Part shown: one piece after another, positions 44,030-55,154 of the stretch
Numbering within the stretch: the first letter of the stretch is position 1
How the letters are laid out: each line of letters begins with the position of its first letter
Assembly: GCA_944472155.2 (NCBI GenBank)
Contig: OX235274.1
Location: 36,826,052 to 36,890,051 of the forward strand
Length of the DNA stretch: 64,000 nucleotides
DNA from: Trichobilharzia szidati
Taxonomy: Eukaryota; Platyhelminthes; Trematoda; Strigeidida; Schistosomatidae
Direction: 5' to 3'
Program-made: the position numbers and the translations under genes
Notes under the pieces: generated by a model
Told to the model about the DNA's origin: nothing
The model's database searches: none
Seen by the model: only the letters and a program-made list of their open reading frames with translations

Positions 44030-44262
44030 AGTCCATGGTTTAATGGTTGAACCACGCCTCACGTAGGCCGAGGTTCGATTCCCAAGCCACTGGCTCACTC
44101 CTGAACCTCGCTGCTTAGTCAATTGCAAGCCCAGTAAAGTTGGAAGGTTGGGTGGTGTGAGGCTGGCGAAAGAACCAGAAAAAAACAACAGTGCCACTGA
44201 AGTTTCAAAGCTCATGTTTGAGGCCTAATATTCCACTGAGGACGCAGAGGAATACATTTACT
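44030..44262 (+). repeat. tRNA-Gly SINE, RTE-tailed
   Basis: Box B AGGTTCGATTCCC, body GGTTGGGTGGTGTGAGGCTG, tail TGAGGCCTAATATTCCACTG. Confidence 0.75.
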
Positions 44263-44269
44263 GTAAAAA

Positions 44270-44620
44270 TACTGTGAAAAGTGGTATGATTCCATCTTGC
44301 CTGTAGGTTATTCTATAAATTCTTACTCAATGTGCTTAGGTAAAGGGGCAGAAAAGTCGATCAACAGTTCCAAATTGACACATCTTATGGATACGCGGGA
44401 TCCCAGCAGTGATAAAAATTTGTCCTTTATAATTCCATACAAGGTGACAACACCTCAGTTCCCTAAGTTTGTAGGCCTTCGATTGTTAAGCATAGGTGAG
44501 ATAGTCGCCATAGACATTTTTTAGCCCAATCTCTTTGTTCAGAAAAACATTGTCCAATCCCTCTGATATTTACCAGACAACTGTGTCGATAAACAGTAGA
44601 ATCGAAAATGCATTTGGGGA
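44270..44620 (+). other. unassigned, weak PLE-linker-like reading
   Basis: Plus frame 44297-44524 has FIIPYKVTTPQFPKFVGLRL, resembling the VVIPYKEGTSETLRRIL linker of the element at 24425. This alone is weak. Confidence 0.3.
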
Positions 44621-44689
44621 AGCTTTCGTCATGAAATCTCTTCTACATATTCTCATTTCCTTCCATATTAATTATTTTTATTAGATATT

Positions 44690-45340
44690 TCACACAATGA
44701 AACAGTATTATTTACTGGATGACGAAGTTTAGAACACAATTTATTACTGTTCATAATCGTATCAATTATAACCACACAACTTCAAAACTTTCGTTTTATA
44801 CTTTTCCTTATTATTCCCTATTCTTCGTCGTAGGGGCAGTAAAATTTTCCAGATGTCCTGGTTGACAAGTGTTGATTCAATTTTACACCATGTATTTTCA
44901 GTTGATTCGATAAACAAAGCTTCCGTTATCAGTCTCTCTCTCTTCATCCTGTTGTATGAAATTTTAACACTATCGTCTTATCCCATCCTATTGTATGGTT
45001 GTGTCCAATTGCATTTAGTGCTATAACTGGACTATTCTCTAGATTTGTTATCTTATCTAGATTTTACCAGATCTTTTATGCTCCACTAGTCTGACTGACT
45101 GACCCTGTTCTACTAGTTTGCCTACATATTTGACCTGAAAATCATTCCAGCAGGGTATTTGATAAACTAAAATGTTTCGGTTAACTGGCTCCACAGGATC
45201 CTTTAACAGACAAACCTTGTTTCTAATGGAGTTTCTGCGTCACTGAATGCCACTTTTACTTCTGCTCAGAAGTTCCTTCTTTGTATGGAAGTACTATTGG
45301 TGATGATTTAAATTCCTTATTGTTGGTTTTGTCATCATCA
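44690..45340 (-). mobile_element. Penelope-like element 3' end
   Basis: Minus strand follows 24425-25170 closely: KTNNKEFKSS.IVLPYKEGTS, remnants of the GIY-YIG (SGQICRQTSRTGS), and the tail with TTTGTTTATCGAATCAACTG. The terminal repeat is at 44690-44800. Confidence 0.75.
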
Positions 45341-45709
45341 TATCGTCTAATAAACAAATTATTATGGAATTACACGCTACTACAGTGCCCAAGTTTTACA
45401 CATACACTGATTCTTATAAATGGAGTTCACAATTCCTTTTCTCTTCTGTGTTAAATCCTGAACTCTGCATACAAAAGAAGTTTGTTTAGTCATTAAATCT
45501 ACAACGGACCTGATCAATCTTAACACTAAATACGTAATTTTTGTTTCTTGATTGTATCATTTTCTTCCCCACCCCCTATTGAATCTCTACTCTTTATTAC
45601 CACTTTTGTTAACTTGACTTACGTTCAGTTTTAATTTTTGTTGAGCTCTGCTCAGTTCCGCCAATTATATTACATCACTCAACTTATTTAATGTAATTTT
45701 TTATTTGAG

Positions 45710-46440
45710 TTGATCACGGATTGATATCAGCTAGAGAACCATTGAAAACCAGGAAGTACTGGACAGTTGCTGTTTCATCCTAGTTTGGGACTCTTCATCA
45801 GTACGCATCCACCGAGGTTCGAACCCACAGCCTTCTGGTTACAAGGCAAGCTCGTAGACCATTGAGCCACTGGGACCCGATTCAACGGCCCATGAATTCT
45901 AACTTCTACCAATTCGTGATTTAGCACGACCCCAACCAATATGGTCGGTAGGACATCCATCCTCACACGTGACAAAACTAACCCTTACAAACCAAATTAT
46001 AGAAAATTAATCAGATATTCTCTAGTGACTTGCTACAGGATGGAGTTTCCTGGAGTTCTAGTGAGAAGTCGTGACCAGTGAGGTCCAAACAGTCAAGTGT
46101 GAGGATAGATTTCCCACCGATGACATTGGGTGGTGCCAGTCGCGCTAAAAGTCACGAATTGGTAGGAGTTAGAATTTATGGACTGGTGGTCATTGAATTG
46201 GGTCGGGTCCCAGTGGCTGAATGGTATACGAACCAGCTCGCCTTGTAACTGAAAGGCCCTGGGTTCGAGCCCTGGAGGGGTAGGTGAATACTGCCTATGA
46301 TTCCCAAACTAGTTGGACGAAACGGCTATCCTGTACTCCCTGGCTGGTTTTCAATGGTTCTCTAACTGATATCAGTCCGTAATCAACTCGTAAAAAGCAA
46401 AACTAACCCTTTCAACCAAAACTATAGAGAATTTTATTTT
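45710..46440. repeat. head-to-head hammerhead-SINE pair
   Basis: Minus unit 45710-46010 (box B GGTTCGAACC, GTACTGATGAAGAGTCCC) and plus long unit 46020-46440 (lead GACTTGCTACAGGATGGAGT, box B GGGTTCGAGCCC, core position CCUAUGA, TTGGACGAAACGGCTATCC). Both sit in intron 1 about 330 bases from exon 1. Confidence 0.8.
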
Positions 46441-46539
46441 AGTTTTATACCCGATTAATGCTTTCTACATTGCGTAATTTGTCATCTGAAATTTACAATC
46501 CTAATGACACATGTTTGGAAATATTCCTTTTGTTACTGA

Positions 46540-46630
46540 GAAAATTTATTATATATATGCGACTTTAGAGCTTGAGAATGATACTGCCGAAAAGAGTAAC
46601 TCTTCACTGAACGCCTTTTCTTTTATATGA
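46540..46630 (+). repeat. PLE terminal-repeat fragment
   Basis: Short fragment around a hammerhead relic, 135 bases from exon 1. No other PLE sequence beside it. Confidence 0.55.
46568..46609 (+). ncRNA. PLE hammerhead relic (U3, A8 core)
   Basis: Core position UUGAGAA, GAAA 46589-46592, stem III AGAGUAACUCU (five pairs with A and U), C46605. Stem I does not pair well. Confidence 0.5.
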
Positions 46631-46764
46631 CTCGATTCTATTTGTTTATTTTAACTATAAACGTGTTACTATAAATATCCATGTGGCTGAGGTTCATTTT
46701 GCCAGATGGTAGACTTTAAAGCCGTGTCCTTTATTATAGATTATTGACAAAAACAACTACTCAC

Positions 46765-47354
46765 CAGTCTGTTTGACTATCATCTATCACTAGAAGTATT
46801 TTCTGATGTTCTTTAGACGATATCTTCCCAGATATATTTTGAGCAGTTGAAGCAGCAGTATTAATACCACGCATAATTGTATTCGATATCTGTCCAGTTA
46901 AACTACCCATTGGACCCATAAGTGAAGCACCAAGTCCAACAGATCGTGCTGGTGAAGTAGGAGCACTTGGATATGCACCACGTCCACGACCTATAGGTCC
47001 CTGATAGTAATTAGATCCGCCTATTGCTGCTGCTGCTGTTGTTCCTGTGCCTCCGTATACCCCAGTCATATGATCAGCCACACCCGCTGTCGGTGGACCT
47101 TGTTTCATATCATAGTTTACAGGACGCGCAGAACTAAAATCTTGTGGTTGATTTGAGTATCCTTGTACACCCCCTTGTCCGCCAGGTTGAATATTTGATG
47201 AACCAGGCTGTTGGTATTGCTGATATGGCATTTGTCCAGGCTGTGTAGACGATCCAAATCGTAGAAAACTAGGCAGTCCTTCTTGCATACGTTTGTCAGC
47301 TAATTCCCCCTGTAGATCTCCTGAAGAAAAGCGCCTTTTCAAGTATGTAATCAT
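46765..47354 (-). CDS. Syn: synapsin, coding exon 1 (domain A, linker, C-domain start)
   Basis: Minus strand, 590 bases, 196 codons plus two bases. The start ATG at 47354-47352 gives MITYLKRRFSSGDLQGEL, matching synapsin domain A (MNYLRRRLSDS). RRFS at residues 7-10 is the conserved protein kinase A/CaM kinase I site that releases synapsin from vesicles. Residues about 35-150 form a Gln, Gly and Pro-rich linker. The end, KILLVIDDSQTDW (185-197), equals the C-domain start VLLVIDEPHTDW, with Trp split as TG|G. The donor is GTGAGT from 46764. Exon 2 is 10.2 kb away. The start is chosen because domain A begins at that Met in other synapsins; a 5' UTR or promoter was not identified. Confidence 0.96.
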
Positions 47355-48311
47355 GCTGGTTTCAGTTAGATTGAATTCAACAATTGATGCATTAATCCAA
47401 TTTTAGTTTATTTTTTTGTTGTTGAAAGAAACTTTGTCTAACTAACTGTTCTTACAATGTCCACATATAACACGTGAATTTCAGCAGAATTCCAAACAGA
47501 GTGACTCAGAAAAGCCTATGATATTATCAGAGCTTAACTTTGGGTAGGTTAAATCAATACATTGCCCATTCATTTATCGATGATTGGTTTATAAACATAC
47601 ATATAAACATACAACATTACAGTCTGCCAATAGATAACAACTTCCTTTAATTTAATCCTACATTGAGAGAGTCAGGAAATTAGAATATTTGCCTCAAAAA
47701 GAGTCTGCCCTGAGTTTAACAGAATTTGACCTTAATAAAAATGTACATTTTACCAAGAGATGATTGGTTCAGAGGATTAGGCAACAACTTAGCTTTAGTA
47801 GAATAGTAATCCTTTGATTGGTAATAAGCGGGGTGAGATGATATCCTGTCTAAAAAGAATCAATAGTAGAACTCGGTTGTCTATAAATATGTATGTATAA
47901 AAATGTAGGTAGGGAACAGTACAACAAACAATAAACATACTCGAAAGAATCTGACAATGCTTATTGTGAGTGTCACTACAAGTAGTCAGTGTATAGCTAT
48001 TAGGAATACACGTGTTGCCCGTCAAAATAAAATGCATTTTAGTAGGGACATAGTTAGGAAATTGAATAAAATTGATTTGAGTAAGATAAATAACCGTTTT
48101 ATTGTTTACAGAAATCTGAAATCACAAGTGCAGTTGAGTACAACTAACAACTTGACATAAATTTTCGCCTGAATTATCACTTTACGCCAGAAACTTACCA
48201 TTCTGGTATGTACTCAACCTTCCACTTTAAAATCTGAGCCTTGTTCATGATAAAAAAAGACATTTACGTTATGTGGATATGAAGTGACTTTTTTTCACAT
48301 CATCTGAATCA
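47355..48311. other. upstream of the synapsin start, nothing recognised
   Basis: Sequence 5' of the start codon. An AG lies just before the ATG (CCAGCATG), so a 5' UTR splice or trans-splice site is possible but unproven. No TATA or other promoter element can be claimed. Confidence 0.4.
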
Positions 48312-49080
48312 GTTGAAATTATTATTATTATTGTTTCCTTTAATTCCTAGAGGAACATAGGGCTTCAGTCGTGCGTCTCCATTGCGTTCGGTTCTCTGCT
48401 ACAGTCTTCACCTGGCTCCAAGTCTGCCAACACGTTTTCATCTCCTCTTCACATGACATCCTCCAAGTCACCCTCGCACTGACGACCAACTCGCCGCTTC
48501 TCTTTCGAGTTCCACTCGAGGGCTTGTCTAGTGGTGTCACTTGATGGTTTCCTCAGAGTATGGCCAATCCAACTCCATTTCTTCCTGCCTATTTGTTTCA
48601 CAATCGGTTCCTGCTGAGTTGGTTTGCTCCCAGAGATCTCTGTTCCTGATCCGTTCTGGCCATCGGATCTTCAGTATTGAGCGAAGACAGCTGTTGATGA
48701 AGTCTGTAGTTTGTTTGAGATGCTCTTTATGACGCGTAGTGCAAGTCTCTGATCCGTATAGTAGGCAGCACTGACTTCACATTGGAGTTGAAAATCCGGA
48801 TCTTATTTTTGATGCTGAGTGTTGTTGACCTCCACAGCGACATGAGAGTAGTGAAAGCTTGTGTTGCTTTTCCGATTCTTGCTTTGATATCCTCGTCAGT
48901 TCCGTAGGCCTGTAGTTGAGATGATGCTTCCCAGGTAGGTGGGTAAAGGAGGTTGTTTCTTTCAGGTTCCTCCCATTTATGCTGATCGTTGTCTGTTGTT
49001 GTTGTTCTTGTCCAGGAATCTTCATTACCTCTGTTTTCTCTATGTTCACCTGAAGTCCTATCTTTGATGCTTCTCGAAAC
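48312..49080 (-). mobile_element. RTE (SR2-like) LINE fragment
   Basis: Minus strand with the same variant tail as 4731-5580 (CTCTAGGAATTAAAGG, AATAATAATAAT). Reads ARVTWRMSCEEEMKTCWQTW, RKSNTSFHYSHVAVEVNNTQ-like and MNIEKTEVMKIPGQEQQQQ. It stops just after the connection region. Confidence 0.8.
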
Positions 49081-49144
49081 TGAAATTACTATTATGATTA
49101 TTTTTTACGGTCTGTGTTGCCGGATATTTTTCTCCGCTTACTAC

Positions 49145-49304
49145 CTTTTCTATTCATTTGCGTTCCAAGTAAAGCACAGGGCTGCTTCAAACTAGAGCTT
49201 TGTAGCTTCAATACTAGTGAGGTTGTGTTTTATGGGGTGGAGTTGCTCACTTCACACCAACCAACCATCTCTCTTTACCGAGTTTAGCGAGGTTAAGGAG
49301 TGCG
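49145..49304 (-). repeat. tRNA-Gly SINE, RTE-tailed, 5' cut
   Basis: Minus strand body and tail (GTTTGAAGCAGCCCTGTGC) ending in the AGACGCACTCC join with the neighbouring element. Confidence 0.7.
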
Positions 49305-49305
49305 T

Positions 49306-49420
49306 CTGTCCGAATAGCTTACTGGCAACGTCTCTGACTGTCGCATTGGGTGACACAGCTTCGAATCTGAGAGGGGACATGAATTCTTCCAAGATTGTAG
49401 GTATGCCTTGCTGACTGTGC
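49306..49420 (+). repeat. Sm-alpha-type SINE cut inside its ribozyme
   Basis: Head CCGAATAGCTTACTGGCAAC, box B remnant GCTTCGAATCT, then TATGCCTTGCTGA, the first half of the hammerhead core. There it is interrupted by the SINE starting at 49421. Confidence 0.75.
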
Positions 49421-49660
49421 GTCGGTGGTTCAGCGGTAGAATGCTCGCCAACTACGCCCCACGTGTTCCGGGACTCAATCCCCGGCCGACGCACTCCTTT
49501 ACCTTACTAAGCCAGTCATATAAATGGTACAGAGGTAAGGTTGTGCTGGAGGCTAGCAATCCAACCCCGTAGTAATCAAAGCCGCTGCTACCGAGACTCC
49601 GAAGCTCTATGTTGAAGCCCTGTGTTCCACTGAGAACTTAAATGATTAAGATAAACTGTT
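49421..49660 (+). repeat. tRNA-Gly SINE, RTE-tailed, good head
   Basis: TGCGTCGGTGGTTCAGCGG, AGAATGCTCGCC and CCGGCCGACGCA follow the eukaryotic tRNA-Gly(GCC) layout with a full acceptor stem. Body GGTTGTGCTGGAGGCTAGCA, tail TTGAAGCCCTGTGTTCCACT. Confidence 0.85.
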
Positions 49661-49674
49661 TGGAAAATCCCTCT

Positions 49675-50690
49675 TCAACTATTTACTTACGATATTGATG
49701 CTTATATAAGCATTTCAACTACCTGTGTAATTAATTACTATCTTTTTTCCTACACTGTATATCATTGTTCTCACGTTTACATACCATCTGTCACCTTAAT
49801 CCTTATCGTTTTTCTGTCTTCCTTCCTGTTTTATCTCTCATTTTAGTGATTCTATTTGTCCTTGTGTGATGATGAGATTGATAATGTGTTGTCTTGCGAA
49901 TTGTGATTTCGTTTGAACGAGTCAAAGTCATTCTCCCCTTGGAGTATTTTTGAGAATTGTTTGGTGTGTGATTCTTGCCGAGAGAGATGAGAGTTCCCAA
50001 CTTGTTGAGAATATTTTTCTTGATTCTTAGGTACTTCATACGGTTGATTTAGGTTAAATAAATTTGTTGTTTACTACTTAGTATGTATATGAGAATGAAT
50101 TGAATCTGTCCAGGTGCCATAGCAGGATGTTTGAGGTCATTTTGACTGTTTGATATGTCATCATCATTGTTAAGTAGTAGCGAAGATTTTATCCCAAATA
50201 ACTGTCGTTTTGCTATCGTTGGGGGTGTTTCTGTGACTATGAGAGACTCAAAGAAGTTCTCGTCAACCGTACAGTAGGTGAAAGGGGTCAGATTCCTGCG
50301 TTCAAACAGCGGAACATTGGTTTTGTGTCTTATAAATTAAATTCGACTTTTCTTGTTGTCTGTGAAACGTTTTAGCTTGCTTAAAACATTATGGAACACA
50401 TTTAAATATTCATCAGACATATAGTGCTCATGGTTGATAAATGGTGTTAGCATTCAAAAGGTGAGCACTCTAGATACTACTTTACTCAAGGTTCTTCTTC
50501 AACTTAACTGCATGTTTTAGTGGTCTTTTCAAATTTCAGATAATTTAAGCAAATGTTTTCCCGTCTGATATTTTAAAAACCGGTTGAATTATATTCAGTT
50601 TTCATCTAGAGAAATACGGTACAACAAAACTTTTCCAATGGCATATTTTTATGTATCTTTTTGTCTCCAATAAAGGAAGGAATAAAAAAA
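49675..50690. repeat. unidentified ~1 kb repeat, copy 2
   Basis: Collinear with 28130-28960; the same start (TTTACTTACGATATTGATGC) and the same minus-strand coding-like frame. Confidence 0.7.
49852..50323 (-). pseudogene. unknown protein C-terminus, copy 2
   Basis: Minus frames: KTNVPLFERRNLTPFTYCTV, NFFESLIVTETPPTIAKRQL, FGIKSSLLLNNDDDISNSQ, then after a frameshift NLNQPYEVPKNQEKYSQQVG, QESHTKQFSKILQGENDFDS, FKRNHNSQDNTLSISSSHKD. The frame is open where copy 1 has stops (for example DENFF against N-stop-NFF). Not recognised. Confidence 0.5.
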
Positions 50691-50784
50691 TAATAATAAA
50701 CAGGTGGTCTTCATACGTGTTCAGTTGGCTGTATGATCCACGAGTTTGCCTTGTAACCTGATGGTATTAGTTTCGAACCCCAGT

Positions 50785-50965
50785 AGGTAGCACAGCGGTT
50801 AGGACTCTTGCCGGCCATGCACATGGTCCGGGGTTCGATCCCCTGTCGACGCACATCCTATATCAATGGTCGGTCTGCAAAATTTGGGCTACCGGTATCA
50901 CATACTGAAAATTCCATACTTGTGCCAAAAATATGGTTTAGAGTCAAGCTAAATGAAATATAAAA
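50785..50965 (+). repeat. tRNA-Gly SINE, CR1-tailed
   Basis: Head GGTAGCACAGCGGTTAGGAC, box B GGTTCGATCCC, CCTATATCAATGGTCGGTC body, tail GAAAATTCCATACTTGTGCC. A short hammerhead-SINE head piece precedes it near 50730. Confidence 0.8.
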
Positions 50966-51640
50966 TAAAAATATATAGTAGGGCCGGTATGTATACACTT
51001 TTAGATACATAAAATTCAAACAAAATATTTCCTAGTTTTGTTTTGAGGTGTGAACATCCTTTGGAGAAATTTATTACTGTACACAGTTAGCTCGTTAACG
51101 GTCTTGTCATAATAAGTATGCAACACTCCACTTTGCGAATTTATAGTTGATGTCAGATAATAATAATATAGTCATTTTATCCCAAACAATAATAACTATA
51201 CAGAATGGAATTTTCGGCGTCTGTACATATTGCCGTAATATGGTTCCTTTTATAAATATACAAATACACGAAGTAACAAAACTGATAAAACCAGACAAAT
51301 TGGACGTTAGCGAGATATATTGAATAATAAATAAGTAAGACGGTAAATAATATACGTAATAATAATAATAATTCTGGTTTCGCCATTAATTCCCTGTTTA
51401 TTTATTGATTTAAAAAGTCCATAAGCTCTTTCCTGACATTTTTCTCTTCACTCAGAAAGCCAGTGCTAAATACGGTATAGCTGAATTTCTATATTTTGTT
51501 GTACAAGCATAAATTCTTATGAAATCACTCCTGGTTTTACACACCATGAGATATGAGGAGAAAGTCGGGAATTCATAAGATGTTCGGTATCAGACAAGAT
51601 AACTCCAGCTAACTGCTCGCAAGAATCAAAATGTCTCATA
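50966..51640. other. unassigned, CR1-like tail at about 51160-51400
   Basis: Minus strand of 51160-51400 has GAAAATTCCATTCTG and ATT-repeat tracts as in CR1-like 3' ends. The rest is unassigned. Confidence 0.4.
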
Positions 51641-51649
51641 CATTTATTC

Positions 51650-52250
51650 CCTTTAATGAATTTGAACAAAGCAACAACTACAGTTTTAGCAGAAAAAAAT
51701 GGTACCATCATTTATTTCGTTGCCTTCCCGTCAGCTGCTTACAGGGCAAAGACATTATTAAATGTATCTACAAAAACAATTTTAACATACTTGCACAGAG
51801 CTCATTTTAAACAAAAATCAATCGATCAATATACGCATGCACTAATAACATATATATATATATATATATATGTAATATTAAACACTATTCCAAACAATAA
51901 TAATCATACACAATGAAAACTTTTTAGCATCTCGCGTTCGGATGAAAAATATCCAGTTACTAGGGCAAAGAAAGACTGAAAACCGCTTCTTTCTGAACGC
52001 ACAAATCAGTTTTCAGGCGCTTGATGGAAATGTCTTCAGCAAACATGAAGAGAATTGAACTCTTTGCCTATTGATAATTTTGAACGATATTTTCGACGTC
52101 CACCTCATGACCCGTGTCGAGGAGATGCCTGCCGATGGCATTGTTTAAAGCATTTTTTCCATTTAGGCGTGAGCTTTTTGGTACATGTTCAGAAAATCGT
52201 AGATATGCTCTTCTTTCTGTTCTTCCAATGTATTGGAATAGTCTGTTGGA
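51650..52250 (-). mobile_element. Penelope-like GIY-YIG end with terminal repeat
   Basis: Minus frame 52262-52068 reads LFQYIGRTERRAYLRFSEHV, then NAIGRHLLDTGHEVDVENIV, the GIY-YIG domain; GFRLKT-like remnants follow. The terminal repeat runs to about 51660, with a (TA)n run at 51850-51872. Confidence 0.8.
51689..51738 (-). ncRNA. PLE hammerhead, second type, A9 changed
   Basis: GCAG stem, core CUGACGG (A9 to G), GAAGGCAAC, GAAA, AUGAUGGUACCAU. Likely inactive. Confidence 0.5.
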
Positions 52251-52254
52251 TGGT

Positions 52255-53378
52255 AAGTGCAAAATAATCTATGCTCGTACAACCAAGTACAGGAAATCAA
52301 CGATACCATATTTGGCCCGTATTCTAAGTGACAGAGACAATGTTAAGCGCGAAACCGATGACTTGCTTTGTTGTTAATAACATAATTTTGGCTTTCAAAT
52401 TTTGGTTCTTTTATTTCTCACTTATTTTGTATTCTATTTTTTATTTTATTTTGACTTCAGCTTGATGCCATACCGTATTTTCAGTACAAGTATGGAATTT
52501 TCAGCATGGATATCGGTAGCCCAAATTTTACAGGCCGACCACAGATATCGGGTATGAGCCGGCAGGGGATCGAACCCCAGACCATGTGCATGGTCGGCGA
52601 GAGTCCTAACCATTGTGCTACCGACGCACACCCACGACCCTGAGATTAAGAGTCTTATGAACTCCTTCTTAAACATACTTAGCTACCTAAATTATTAACA
52701 TTGGCTCACTTTTTTGTACTTTACTCTATTCCTCTTTTTGTGTATCTACTGGTTCCGACTATAATAGCACTATGAGTAGTATAAAATTTTCCTGTCATTA
52801 ACCATCATGTAATCATTAATTTTCGTGGTTGTTTTTGCTTATTTTTTATTTTTTCCGGCAATATTAACTGACAATCATTGGTTGTGAACGCCATTGTCAC
52901 CACCTTAAAAAATTTTGTATTATGCAGGATTACTCACACTTCCACTACAAACATTGCATTAGACCTGACAATAGAAAACAAAACAACAACCCTGAAATGT
53001 TATTTTATGTTTGTTTAGTGTTGTTTCAACCTAAATTAACTGATCATTTTGGCGATAAACATTCTTAAATATCATTTCATAACTTCTTGTATGACTACAG
53101 CTTTACTTTCACCATGCATAATCATATGAAGCTTCCACTACCCAATATTGAGATATTATTTTATGTTGTTTATTTTCCTTTCTACTTCTCGGTATTTTTT
53201 CGCATGTTTTAAAATTATTTTTGTGTTTTTTCGATGTTGTTGTCTTTATATTTATTTTTTTTGAAATACTCCTTTTAAACGTTGGATAAAATGAGATGCA
53301 AATATTGTAGATATGTGCTGAAAATTCCACACTGTACCACTAGTACTGCTTCTGGAATAAAGCAAATTATTATTATTA
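52255..53378 (+). mobile_element. CR1-like LINE end, interrupted by a SINE
   Basis: KIIYARTTKYRKSTIPYLAR, then ILSDRDNVKRETDDLLC, the family C-terminus, followed by a 3' UTR ending GTGCTGAAAATTCCACACTG.. and AATTATTATTATT at about 53370. A minus-strand SINE (52445-52632) lies within the UTR. Confidence 0.75.
52445..52632 (-). repeat. tRNA-Gly SINE, CR1-tailed
   Basis: Minus strand: TGCGTCGGTAGCACAATGG head, box B GGTTCGATCCC, body, and GAAAATTCCATACTTGTACT tail. Confidence 0.85.
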
Positions 53379-53477
53379 AAACATAAGAGACACGAAAAGA
53401 GACAGAGAAATACAATATGAAGGGCAGAAGTAGCACAACATTGGAGATCTGTACAAATGAAGATTTTCAGATAAGGT

Positions 53478-53665
53478 GTGCGTCGGTGGCACAGTGGTCA
53501 GGACTCTCGCCGACCATGCACATGGTCCGGGGTTCGATCCCCTGCCGGTGCACACCTGATATCTATGGTCGGCCTGCAAAATTTGGGTTAACGATATCCA
53601 TTGTGAAAATTCCAAACTTGTACTGAAAATACGGTGTGGCATCAGGCTGTAATCAAAATAAAATT
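53478..53665 (+). repeat. tRNA-Gly SINE, CR1-tailed
   Basis: GTGCGTCGGTGGCACAGTGG head, box B GGTTCGATCCC, CTGATATCTATGGTCGGCC body, tail GAAAATTCCAAACTTGTACT. About a hundred bases downstream of a CR1-like LINE end that has a similar tail. Confidence 0.85.
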
Positions 53666-53799
53666 TAAAAAATGATACAATTTCCCTATACGTTTACACC
53701 AAACTGCAAATAAACATTCCGTCACCAAAACAATCTTGTTCTCTGTGGTTACATATGGTGTCGCTGACCTTGAACAAATGAAGATCCCATGCGCTTCAG

Positions 53800-54500
53800 C
53801 TTTCAGAGAAGAAGGTATGCGGAGCTTCTTGGGGAACATTGAGGCTGTTGCGGAGTTGGTAGGTGTACGGCATCAAACAGCGGAGGTGGTCTGAGTTTCT
53901 TGTATAGCCCAGTGAAGAATAAGAGCGAACAATAGAGAAGAATGGGCAGAATACATGAATTAATAAAGTGCAGAATGTCTCAACTTCTTTATGTAATAAT
54001 TCAAATAAAAGCGCTTCTTAGAAATCAACAAGATAACAGGGATTTGAAGAGAAACTGATGTCAAGATAGGAAAGAGATATTCGATTTACTCTCAATCATA
54101 GTGTCGTCAATATTACTAGAATCATAGGACTGAACCAGTCCACTCAAGTCTTGTTCACGTCTGAAAATAAAATCAGCAGTATGACAACTAAATGGATTTA
54201 GTTTAAGACTATTTAGGTGAAACCACTAGTTAACTTCAGATAGGAATCTACACATCATATAATAACAATAGAATGCAGAAGCTACTGAGACAGAAATGGT
54301 TAGATCGTTGGCATATTTCATGAAATTAGCTTTGGAAGAATACGGTAGGTCAAACACAAAGAAAGAAAAAAAAGAATGGAGAGAATACAGCAGCTCCTAG
54401 AGGCACACCAGTTTCCGTAAGCCAAGAAGTGCAGAACTTCCCACTATGCTGTTTCCCACCTGAAAAGTGGGGAGACAACCATCTTGTGACCCGGGACTTA
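53800..54500 (-). mobile_element. CR1-like LINE, reverse transcriptase fragment
   Basis: Minus frames from about 54440 down: TGVPLGAAVFSPFF (motif B), FMKYANDLTISVSVAS (motif C, YADD changed to YAND), LKLNPFSCHTADFIFRRE, then degraded sequence. This is the only copy of the family here with both RT motifs. Confidence 0.75.
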
Positions 54501-54799
54501 GAAAGAACAGAGGACACTTAATTCAACTTAGTAGGTTTTATTTGCTCTGCAATGGCGTTTGTTCCAGTTTAGTCCTAGCTTGGTGAAAGTATATGACTGT
54601 CATAGAAAAATACACCCCATTTTGTATCAAAAAATAACAAATTTTAATATTTTTTCCTTTCTGTTTTTGACAGGCACATCACGCAACTATAAAATTTTTG
54701 TATTTAAAACAACATGGCTTAAAAATATCATTTTACGTATATTGAGAAACACTACATAATCAGTTGGATTTTTTTATCAATAAGCATAGCGTAGTTTCC

Positions 54800-55150
54800 A
54801 GGGGGTGATTTGGTCAGTTTCGATTTTGACCACGAATTGACTTCATTTAGTCGACCATTGAAAACCAAGGAGTACTTGACAGCTGGGTTTGTCGTTGCCT
54901 TGAACTCTTCATCAGTACGCACCTATGATCCCACTGGTAATCAAACCTAGGACCTACTGGTTATAAGGCGAGTATCATTCAGCCATTGGGACAGGATTCA
55001 TTGGATAATGTCATCAGCAAGTATCTGTCGTCATGCTCAACTTGATGAACCTCACTGGTCACGACTTCCCACTGGAACTCCAAATAACTTTCTGCTGTAG
55101 TCAGTTACTAGTGAGCACAAGATTGATTTTCAAGTGTCAATTTCATTGGA
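54800..55150 (-). repeat. hammerhead SINE, decayed
   Basis: Minus strand: GTACTGATGAAGAGTTCAAG, GACAAACCCAGCTGTCAAG; the tRNA-like head is degraded. Confidence 0.65.
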
Positions 55151-55154
55151 CACT

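Noticed and set aside
47957..48160. Plus frame of 67 codons upstream of synapsin
   Set aside because: No family resemblance, AT-rich composition and no supporting splice or repeat context.
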